This document shows, one piece after another, positions 36,187-44,987 of a stretch of DNA of 64,000 bases; position 1 is the first letter of the stretch; each line of letters begins with the position of its first letter. A model generated the notes under the pieces. That model was given only the letters and a program-made list of their open reading frames with translations. It was not told the DNA's origin and searched no databases. The translations under genes and the position numbers were made by a program. The stretch comes from Lasiosphaeria ovina (lineage: Eukaryota; Ascomycota; Sordariomycetes; Sordariales; Lasiosphaeriaceae): the NCBI GenBank assembly GCA_033439765.1, contig JAULSN010000001.1, positions 4,278,001-4,342,000 of the forward strand. Reading direction: 5' to 3'.

Positions 36187-38428
36187 CGCCCGCCGCGGTC
36201 GTTGCCTGCCCCAGCAACTTGCAGTGTTGCTATGGCCGTGGTTATTTTGCTGTGAATGTGGATTTTTTCTTTTCCTTTTTAGTTCCTTTTTAGACACCCC
36301 CCTCACGGCTCTTGGGGTTGCTTGGTCCTACGGGACAAGGCTACGCTTAGTAGTCTTGTCTCACAGACAAGGTGAGGCGAGTAGGTTGATGGTGATAAAT
36401 GTGAAAACCAGGACAGAATTCCGATTGGCCGACTCCGTCTTGTTGTGTACTGTCGTCTTTAATTCCCTCTGTGCTTCTGATCGCATGTAGGAGATAAAAG
36501 GCAGTTGTGGCGCGACTTGGTATTGTTTCGCAACTTGAACACTTCGACGTTCTGTGTAACCGACACAGCGAGGATAAGTGGGGGTGTGGGAATAGTAAGA
36601 AAACAAGATAAAACAAGAAGCAAAATTGAAGAGCGAAGCAATAAACCCGAGTCTCTGACAGTATTATCTCCTGTCTAAAGAGGCGTTCATTTTCCAGTTT
36701 CACGTGTTAGGGTTTCTGAATGATTGGGCAGGAGAGAGGCGAAACCGTCAGTCAAGAATGCCGGCGGCGGAGTCGAGAGTGAAGCCTCAATGTTAGGCTC
36801 TCTTCCTTTTTTGAGTGGGTGGTCTTCTCTCTCAGTGGCTCTCGCTCGCGTGCTGTGCGGGAGTGAAGGAGGTCCTATCAGATTTTGTTTGCCAACAAGC
36901 CAGCCATTCGTTCGTGCCTAGCGATGTACACTACGGGGTTCAATAGACAAGTCGGTAGACACACATGTTCTGCCTCTCTCAGCCGCCGACTCTGCCTAGA
37001 TGCGTTACCGAGGCGGTGTTTTGGCCCCTCCACTAGGTTCCTTTTAGGTAGCTCTCCTCTGCTGGCGACGGCCCCATAGCTCGGTCGAGAAATCAAACCA
37101 CCCACAGCCTTGTGTACAATGTATGAGAAACCAGGAACCGATTCCTGCAGAGATAATAGGCCATGGCTGCCGACGATAGACGAACTGCGGGGTTGGTTTG
37201 CCCAATCATGAGATTCGTGTTCGACGTTTTATTGATGTGTTTTTTCGATCAATTGAGCTGAGCCCGTCGACAACCTGCACCACCCCTCTTCATCGCTGCG
37301 GAACGCAGCAACATATTTCTTGCGAGGGCAGAGCTCAAAATCCCATGGGGATAACAACAGCCTACCTTATTTGCCTACTAGGCCGACTCATTTCCCGTAG
37401 ACACTTTCATCTTATCTAGTTCAACTTGGCCCCCAGGCAAGGTAGGCCGGGCTGTGAGGCCGATGGAAATGATCCAAACGGGTGCGCAGCCCAGGGAGGT
37501 GGGAAGTAGCCTTGGTGGCAGTGCTAACGGAACGGGCTTCAGAAGCGGTGGTGTGGGGTAGGTTGTTCCGCCAGCTTGTTGTCACCTGGGGTGGGACGGG
37601 AGTTGTGATAGCGCCTCTTTCTGGGTCCTGGGAATAGGGGCTGAGCATCTCATCTAGGTATTCTCAACCTGAGAACCGCAGGTCGGGTTAGGCCAAAAGT
37701 TCATTGACCCAAGGTATCCATCCGTAAGGAGGCGTTGGGATCGTTGTCGACAAGCTCATTCCATCCCCGCGACCGAAACCCGATTACCGCAACATGGGTA
37801 AGGTAGGTAAGGTAAGCTTGGGGAACACACGTTGCCGGTCCGGCACCAGTATCGCCGCTCGGTGACCTATTCCGTGTTTATTGCAACTTCGATCTTACGA
37901 GCCGTCGGTGTAATTGTTGTCAAGCAGCTCCTCAGCAAGCGTTGGCCCGCTGTTCATGAGATAAGTACGGAGTGCCTATGGCAACCCTGGATGCCGGCTG
38001 AAAGCTGGCATTGGTGCGATAAGCCATGGTAAATCGGTTGCAGTGAATTGTGCGTCACTATAGACTAGCAAAAGGGAAAGTGTAAATAGTAAATACTCAG
38101 TTGAGATGCGAAGTGAGGCGTGTCGTTGATTAACATGTCCACGGAATCGTGTCTCCTTGTAAGTATTTGGGTAACGGTGGGGTATTACGGAGTTCGGAGT
38201 GCTCAAAACTTTACGCCCACTGGCCATTAACCCCTGTATCCGTTATGTGCTCTTGAACGTCACGTCGTCGTTCAACCCATTATTTTCACCCGCGTCAAGC
38301 TTCCCAGCCGACTGCATGTGGACAGAAAAATGAACCAAGGTCAAAGAAACGTGGCAAAAAAGATAAGACGGGTCAAATTAGCATAGAGCCGGCCAGTCGT
38401 TCGTCCATCCACAAGCAGATTGCCCGCA
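36187..38428. promoter_or_regulatory. Divergent intergenic region, RBR ligase / SDHAF1-like gene
   Basis: This 2.2-kb stretch separates divergent start codons and so holds both promoters. GGTAAGGTAGGTAAGG tracts occur at about 37798-37815. Open frames here are short and motif-free. Confidence 0.45.
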
Positions 38429-38733
38429 ATGCGTCTGTCAGGGCTGCAGAAGGAGGTCGTCGGTCTCTACCGTCAATGTCTCCGCGAGTGCAGGAAGAAG
38501 CCCTTTGCCACAAGACCGCATTTCCAGGAGTTTGCTCGGTAGGGACCCTCTGCGATGCTTTGCTATTTTTACCTACCTTGCCCTGGTTCTGTTCTCACCG
38601 ACGGCCTAGTCACGAGTTCGACAAGAACGTCAAGATCGACAGAAGAGACTTCGCAGCTATCGAGTTCTTCCTGCGTAAAGGCCGCCGCCAGCTGGACATG
38701 TACGCCTCCCCCGGCGTCAAGGATATCAATTAA
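38429..38733 (+). CDS. Succinate dehydrogenase assembly factor 1-like LYR protein
   Basis: Exons are 38429-38538 and 38610-38733, encoding 77 residues, the size expected of SDHAF1/Sdh6. The protein starts RLSGLQKEVVGLYRQC; the LYR tripeptide is at residues 13-15 and is followed by a basic helix. The second exon gives EFDKNVKIDRRDFAAIEFFLRKG, matching the second half of the family (an acidic-aromatic helix then R-F-x-IE-x-LLR type). SDHAF1 helps insert iron-sulfur clusters into the Sdh2 subunit of mitochondrial complex II. The donor is GTAGGG and the acceptor follows CCTAG. The gene is small and easy to miss because neither exon is long enough to stand out. Confidence 0.85.
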
Positions 38734-39297
38734 AGCAGCTGCAAGTGGTCTACCACTTTCCCAAGGTACCGTACTCTGGATCCAGAGGTGCCAAATATCT
38801 CTTAACTTTTATCGTTCTCGATAGTATAGGAGCCACTGGAGCCTGAAGTGGTTATGGACATGGACTTCACGTGCCGTAGTGGCCTGAGTAGCGCCTTTTG
38901 AGTCCAAAACCTGGGCGATGGCGATGGGATGGCGGTGGAGAGAGGGACTGGGACTGGGGCTGGCATTGGGACTGGGTCATGGCGATTAGGTAGGATGGGG
39001 ATGGCTCCTGCCCTTTCCTGTCCAGTTAACTGCCCTCCCAGGCGCATCCAGCGGGAGAACTTCCTGCCTCCGACTGTCTGCTCAGCTGCACCCTACCAAC
39101 CAGCCTTAACTTCTAGACCTACCTTACCTTAGGTCTAGTATGTCCATCTATTTACTACCGTGCCGCTTTACCCCCTCCATATTCGCAGCCATAGCATCGG
39201 AACCTACTGGGTTTTGGGCCCGATCTTTTTTTTTTGGAATTATCCAACTTGGATTTTTGGGATAGAATGGACGATGCCTGCATTCAACTTAGCTTAG
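38734..39297. other. Intergenic region with a CTAGACCTA inverted repeat
   Basis: This 560-bp stretch contains a G-rich (GGGACTGG)n-like tract at about 38940-38990. A 9-bp inverted repeat (CTAGACCTA, 39113-39121; TAGGTCTAG, 39130-39138) flanks a CCTTACCT loop. A missing first exon of the next gene could lie here. Confidence 0.5.
39113..39138. repeat. 9-bp inverted repeat around a CCTTACCT loop
   Basis: Perfect arms CTAGACCTA and TAGGTCTAG enclose eight bases. The sequence belongs to the recurrent CCTACCTTACCT motif class seen elsewhere in intergenic DNA. A GTATGT at 39138 could also serve as a splice donor. Confidence 0.7.
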
Positions 39298-42024
39298 AAG
39301 ACAAGTCCGCACCGTCGGCCCAAACCCAGAATCTTGCCTCCAGCTCCAACAAACCCAGCCAGACAAGCACAAGCCGTCGCCAGCCTAGATGCTGCCAGCC
39401 CCGCCGGCTCGAGCCTGCCGCATCGCGCCGCCGAGGACGTTTTGTTCAAGCCCCTTAGCGAGTCTTTACAAAAGCTGCGCCGCGCTCAGCGTGCCTTCTT
39501 GCGACGGAAGCGTCGGAGCAAGGTCCGCGTTTCCTTTAGCCATTCAACTTCCAGCCGAAACTCAGGCCCCAAGCACGCCGCCGACAAGAGAGCCTCGCGC
39601 CAGCTGGCCCCGAAAGCTACCGCCGCCCCACAGACAAATGTGGAAGCATGGAGCGAGGCCGGTGTCAGAGAGAGCATCAAGCCCCGGAAAGACAACGGGC
39701 CTTACCCCCTGTTTAGTCGGTGCGATGCGAATTCCTCCCAAGAGAATGGCCGCTGTTTTGGCAGCCCTTCCAGGCCACGTCGAGCACCACCCAAGGTAGC
39801 CTTTGAGGAGGTCGCCCGCAACTCCGTGATGCGAGTTGCGCAGGTCCGTCCGTACTGGGGCACTCTCCCAAGCTCTCCGGTCAAGTCCCCGCCGAAACAG
39901 GGAGCTAGGGACACACAGCAGAGACTCGAAGAGAGCCAAGACATACCCGCGAGACAGCAGAGCATCAAAAGACGGCCCGAGCCCATTGTCCCCGGAAGTG
40001 CTCGTTACTCAGTCTTTCCCAGACCGCCATCTGTGGATAGCCAGCTCATGCCGGCAGGCCTTGTGCATTCCGAGTCGGCTAGGAGGAGCCTGTCCCAACA
40101 AAGACGACTGTCGTATCTCGTTCCCTCCGAAGCCAAGCCCATAGCTCACGAGCCGAGTACAGCTGAGCAGGAACGTTGTAGCTCGCCCCTTGCCCCAACG
40201 TCTGGAGAAGACCCGCCGTATCAGACCGAAGTAACCCCTTGCCCCAGCGCTCCAAGGCTGCGGACAACGACGCTCAGTAAATTTACTCGGGAGCTTGAGG
40301 AATTCGCAAAGAGCGCTGGTGTAAGCGGCAGGCTTCGTGATCCCGCCCCGCCAGTCGTGGAAGCGCACGCCTCAGTGCGTACAGTCCAGGAGTTGCTGCC
40401 CTACCGGCAGCAGTTCCAGGAAGCCGGACTGGCCGTCACATCAACTGACCAGCGGCCACCGAAAGCTGGTGGGTTTGGGTCGCATAGCGGTGCGTCTGGG
40501 GACGAGCGTCTCAGATTTGACGGGAGCGCATCTGCTACTAAGGGGTTATCCGCGAGCAGCAACGAATCCAGTAACGACACTGTAATTCATCATCGCCAAT
40601 ACGGACCCATGTCCTTGGTCCTGACTGGCCAGCTACGCCAGGATAAACTTGGGCAGAAATCAGACAAGCAATGTGACGAGAAAAATCTGCCACCAAAGCC
40701 TTTGGAACAAAAATTGCAGTCTTTTGTGGCGCCTGAAGAACCGGAGAGCAGTGCTGCAGCTGAAAAAAGGGGCGCCAAGCCTCGCCCCTCTGCAATGCTC
40801 TTGGTAAACAAGCCTCTGCCCGATAAACCCGGCCCGTCCACGCCCGTGGGCTCAAAGAAACCCCCTGCTGGATATCCACGCCCATCCCAGATCTCGGAAG
40901 GCCTGGGGTTGCGTGAAGGACAGATCAAGAATGCCCAAAAGTCTTTCGAGCAAGTTGTGAGGACTGCGAGCCCGCCTGAGATTGCAGCACCAAGTGTTTC
41001 GACGTCAGCGCAGACTCAGCAAATGTTTCAACCAGACATGATTGACAAGTCTCTTCCGTCGCTTCCACTATCGCGTGTTCCGTCGCAACTGCATCACTTG
41101 GTAGCCCTCTCCGGCAAGACAGGCTGGGCACCTAGCGTCCGGGAGTTGCCTACAACAATTGTTGAAGAAAAAGAACCATCTCCAGAGAAACAGATGACGC
41201 CGATACGCCGATCTCTACCTTCTGGAAATAAACATAGTGTCAACAAGGAAACACAACATAAAGAAAATAGGAGTAATTGGATCACTGCCAACGGCTCGAA
41301 GCTGAGTTTCAGCAGCAAACCAGAGCTGCCAGAAACGTGGAAGCATGCCATTAGCACGCCATCGTCGTTTGAAAAGGCTCTCGATGACGTCGTACGCAAA
41401 TTGGAAGCCATGGAGGAGAAGAAGCCTTCGGCAGAGTCTGAGAAGGTGCATCGACGCAGCAAGAGGACTTCGTCCAAGCCCCCTTCTCCGTCTCAGAGGC
41501 TGCAGCGTGCTGCCGCCATGCGACGACAGCGTCTGGCGGAAAACACACCTCAGAAGATTTTCGAGCCAGGCGACAAGAAGAAGCCCCCGGTCGTCGCCTC
41601 GACACCCGTAGTACCGCCCCGGAGACCATCGGCAAGGTTGGTGGTGCTGGAGTCGAGTAGCCAGAGAACGTCGTCAAAGTTCACAAGCGGAGAAGGGAGT
41701 ACGGCTCCTGCCCAAGACGACAGAGGCATTGCCGACAAGGACGTTCTGAAGGGCTTGAAGATTATCTGCGCTGCATCAGCAGATCCGGACCTCGATAACT
41801 GGATCCGCTGTAAGACGGGTCTGCGGCTGCGCCGGTTCCTGGCCGACCTCAAGACATTCGACACGCTGAGTGAAGAGGGCAAATCTGCGGTAGATGAGCA
41901 GCGGGCGAGGCGGCGGCGGGCAGAGCGGCGACGTCTGCAGGCTGAGAGGGGTGCTGCTCGTGAGGTGGTGGCGCAGAGGTCTATGAGGATCCAGGCATTG
42001 CCGCCGCCAGGGCCGGCTGGCTAG
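39298..42024 (+). CDS. Large disordered fungal protein, 5' end unresolved
   Basis: The frame is open from 39298 (just after a TAG) to a stop at 42022-42024, about 908 codons. The first in-frame ATG is only at 39829, giving 732 residues, yet the upstream 530 bp stay open and look coding (LFKPLSESLQKLRRAQRAFLRRKRR). The true start is therefore probably in an upstream exon joined near 39292-39300, or in another frame (an ATG at 39267 opens a different frame that closes at 39458). The protein is rich in Ser, Pro, Lys and Arg with no transmembrane segment. The C-terminus, from KDVLKGLKIICAASADPDLDN to QALPPPGPAG, is a more ordered helical block with an Arg-rich stretch. I do not recognise the family. 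It may be cytoskeletal or signalling, which is a guess. Confidence 0.6.
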   Translation, partial: KTSPHRRPKPRILPPAPTNPARQAQAVASLDAASPAGSSLPHRAAEDVLFKPLSESLQKLRRAQRAFLRRKRRSKVRVSFSHSTSSRNSGPKHAADKRASRQLAPKATAAPQTNVEAWSEAGVRESIKPRKDNGPYPLFSRCDANSSQENGRCFGSPSRPRRAPPKVAFEEVARNSVMRVAQVRPYWGTLPSSPVKSPPKQGARDTQQRLEESQDIPARQQSIKRRPEPIVPGSARYSVFPRPPSVDSQLMPAGLVHSESARRSLSQQRRLSYLVPSEAKPIAHEPSTAEQERCSSPLAPTSGEDPPYQTEVTPCPSAPRLRTTTLSKFTRELEEFAKSAGVSGRLRDPAPPVVEAHASVRTVQELLPYRQQFQEAGLAVTSTDQRPPKAGGFGSHSGASGDERLRFDGSASATKGLSASSNESSNDTVIHHRQYGPMSLVLTGQLRQDKLGQKSDKQCDEKNLPPKPLEQKLQSFVAPEEPESSAAAEKRGAKPRPSAMLLVNKPLPDKPGPSTPVGSKKPPAGYPRPSQISEGLGLREGQIKNAQKSFEQVVRTASPPEIAAPSVSTSAQTQQMFQPDMIDKSLPSLPLSRVPSQLHHLVALSGKTGWAPSVRELPTTIVEEKEPSPEKQMTPIRRSLPSGNKHSVNKETQHKENRSNWITANGSKLSFSSKPELPETWKHAISTPSSFEKALDDVVRKLEAMEEKKPSAESEKVHRRSKRTSSKPPSPSQRLQRAAAMRRQRLAENTPQKIFEPGDKKKPPVVASTPVVPPRRPSARLVVLESSSQRTSSKFTSGEGSTAPAQDDRGIADKDVLKGLKIICAASADPDLDNWIRCKTGLRLRRFLADLKTFDTLSEEGKSAVDEQRARRRRAERRRLQAERGAAREVVAQRSMRIQALPPPGPAG

Positions 42025-42547
42025 TTGGAAAATTCGCTGAACTGGTGGAATACATCATTGTTTATAAACGACGAGGACGGGAGCAGACCCGATACGCAAG
42101 TGGATAGTTGAGACAATCATGATACGGGGTACAACCGCATGATGTCCCAATGTGCAGCGTCCTGACCTGAACTGGCGATATCCCGCATATGCGAACTGAC
42201 TAGTATCATACGAGTCCAGGCTGGCCTTTTTGTCTGTCGGTATGTCTGTAACCCGATAGCGTATATCTCCCTGCCGCGGAAGTTCTGGCTAGGAATCCCA
42301 AACGGTTCGAGGGAAAGGGGCAGGAGCCCCACAGACAAACATCACAGACTTTCCCGAGCGTTCTCTCATGATGACCTCATACTGCCGTTGAGTAAAAGCT
42401 AATTTTTCCAGAGCGCCATCCCCCGCATCCCCCGACAGCTTGCTGCGGCTGTCTCATAAATAGAGTGTTTAAAATAGCGATTATACGTCAGACAATGGAA
42501 AAGTCCTCCATATCCATATCTAGACGAGAGAAAGAGACAGCACGAAA
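42025..42547. other. Intergenic region between two co-directional genes
   Basis: This 520-bp stretch holds the 3' side of the disordered-protein gene and the promoter of the oxidoreductase gene. No gene is seen. Confidence 0.55.
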
Positions 42548-43627
42548 ATGGCCGCTCGTGATCCCAAACCGCCCATCCTCGTCATCGGGGGCACTGGAAC
42601 CGTCGGCAGTCGTCTTGTGCAGCACCCCTCGAGCCGCTGCTACCCGGTGATCGCGGCGTCTCAGAGCCGCAGCCAGACCGGCGACCACGACCACGGCATC
42701 GTATTCGACTGGCACGACCACAACACGTGGTCTAATCCGTTCAGCGCCGCCGGCGGGCCCCTCCGCGCCGTCTACATAGTAGCGTCGCCCGTCATGGACT
42801 CAGCCCCCATCACGATGGAGTTCATCGACTTTGCGCGAGACAAATGCGTCCGCCGCTTCGTGCTGCAGAGCTCGTCAGCGACCGAGTCGGGTGGCCCAGC
42901 CATGGGCAAGGTGCACGCGTACCTCCGCGAGCTTGGCCAGCGAGGCGAGGTTGACTGGGCCGTGTTGCGGCCAACCTGGTTCCAGCGTGGACCTCCCTCA
43001 CCAAATCTATTTCTACCATTGCCGGGACCCCCACCCTTTTTTTCTTCTCACGTTTTGCTGACCATGGCGATATGATATCACGCGCAGAAAACTTTGGGGA
43101 GCAGCTGTTCCACATAAAATTCATCAAGGACGAGAGCAGATTGTACTCGGCCACGAGTGACGCAAAGATCCCGTGGGTGTCTGCCGACGACATTGCGGCC
43201 GTCGCGGCAAAGTGTCTCACGAGCCCGGATCCGCCCAACACGGAATACCTAGTGCTCGGGCCCGAGCTGCTCTCCTACAGCGACGTGAGTGTTTCTTATC
43301 CCATAAGGGAATCGAGACGGAATCCCTGTACTTCTCTAACCGCCTGCCCTCACCCAGATCGCCGACATCCTGACCAAGGTGCTCGGGAGGAAGATCGTGC
43401 ACGTGGACCTGTCGAGGCGGGATCTCGAGATGCGCCACCAGTCCTTCGGCGTGCCCGAGGAGTCATCCAAGATGATGAGCGCGCTGCAGACGTCCATCAA
43501 GTTCGGGTCTGAGAACCGCACCAACGACGCCATCCTGACCCTCGCCAGCGCGACCCCCAAGATGTTTGCCGAGTACGCCGAGTCGGCCAAGGCCATCTGG
43601 GCCGGGCAATCTCAGGAAACACATTGA
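42548..43627 (+). CDS. NmrA-like NAD(P)-binding oxidoreductase, EasG/agroclavine-dehydrogenase-like family
   Basis: Exons are 42548-42986, 43088-43284 and 43358-43627, encoding 301 residues. The N-terminus has an NAD(P)-binding glycine motif (ILVIGGTGTVGSRL, residues ~10-23). The middle has AVYIVASPVMDSA, MEFIDFARDKCVRRFVLQSS and WAVLRPTWFQQNF, then SATSDAKIPWVSADDIA. This pattern matches the short atypical SDR group that includes ergot-alkaloid EasG and many unrelated fungal members. The first donor (GTGGAC) is weaker than usual, but the frame and the family motif agree with it. No ergot alkaloid genes lie nearby, so an ergot role is not implied. The substrate is unknown. Confidence 0.85.
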
Positions 43628-44129
43628 CGTCTACGCCTAAGGGGCAACAGCCATTCCAGATTGATCTCTCAGAACATGTCACGATTTTCCCGAGCTGTAC
43701 GCAAAGATGTGAATACCGAGGGCAGCAACTTGCAAGGAGAAGAATGAAATGGAAGCACGAGTGCCGACGGAAGCACGCGAACTGGCGGATATAGGAGACT
43801 GCTCTGGATAGGAAAGCGAACAGAACCGGAGATAGGGAGATGGATTTAAAAACAAAAATGGGAGAAGTGGCGGGGAAATCCCCATGTGCCTTGAAAGGTT
43901 GAGACTCGGCATCGTACGACACGCCGTTTGCCTCGCTGCCCTGATCGCAAAGTTTGTGAAGTCTGGATGGAATCAGTTCGTGGATGGATGCATCTGTTAG
44001 GCGATGGCTGAGGAGAGGTAACGGCGCGCGACCTAGAACCTCGAACAAAAAGCTCTAATTTCTTGGGCGTGCCACGTATAATCACCACATCTCCAAAATC
44101 TCACTATTGATCGTGCCCATCCCTTAGTA
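43628..44129. other. Intergenic region downstream of the oxidoreductase
   Basis: This 500-bp stretch before MITE copy C shows no coding region or repeat. Confidence 0.5.
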
Positions 44130-44373
44130 TACTCCAATCCCTGAATATTTGTTGGCGTGGTACTTGAGGGAAAAAAAGGAAATTTGAACGGGCCAGGAAA
44201 GGTCTTTAATAGGTATTTCTAGAGAAGAGATAGGCCTCTAGGATTCTGAAATAGGGATTTAAGTAGCTATTACCCTCCCTCAGCGAAAGGGTTTCACGGC
44301 GAGTCGTAAGATACCAAGGCCATTCGGATCTTGGAAAGTGCCACGCCAACAAACATTCAGGGATTGGACTGTA
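44130..44373. mobile_element. MITE copy C
   Basis: This 244-bp element has inverted ends (left CAATCCCTGAATATTTGTTG, right AACAAACATTCAGGGATTGG) and TA at both borders. Its interior is the reverse complement of copies A and B (AGGCCTCTAGGATTCTGAAATAGGG). It has no open frame. It lies about 615 bp upstream of the PAF-acetylhydrolase-type start codon. Confidence 0.78.
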
Positions 44374-44987
44374 GTAGAAAGGAAAGGAGTGGTGACTAGT
44401 GTCGTGTAGTTCCTTCCCGACATGGGTGGTGGTGGTGGGAACGGAAACCCCCTATGACATCATCAGTTTGGCGGGGATTGGTTCCCGATGCCTTGCTGGC
44501 TGGCTGGCCTGTCAATGAGGCACCCCCACGTACTACCTGCGGGATACGAACGTGAAAATATGGAAGTGAAACCCCGCTTGGTAAATACTGTTCTCCGGTA
44601 GCTTTGCTGGTCAATAAGGTACAGTGCCTGCCCTAGATGTAGGTAGACTGCCTCGCCTTGAACCTAGCTTCTCGGGGCGTTTGCTCTTACTGCATCTGAA
44701 GAAGGCGGTCGCGACGAACAGTCAAACGACTTTCCTGCATGACTGAGCTTGGCGCTGCTTCCCACTCATTTGGCCATCTGCTGGCATTTTTTTAATCTTT
44801 TTTTGATGCTCCCGCGCGTCTCATTTCCATAAAGAGCGGATATTTAGGGCGTCGCCCGCTTCACGGTGTTGTCTTTTTTTCCAGACCGAGTCACAGCGTC
44901 GTACTGTCTGCATTTATAGTTGGACTGTGTATTGATGTTATCAATCTCCATTTTTTCTGGCTTCTCGGGTCTTTGCCTCTTTGCAAG
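44374..44987. promoter_or_regulatory. Upstream region of the PAF-acetylhydrolase-type gene
   Basis: This 614-bp stretch should contain the promoter and 5' UTR. T-rich tracts lie at about 44785-44810 and 44870-44883. No coding region is seen. Confidence 0.45.
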
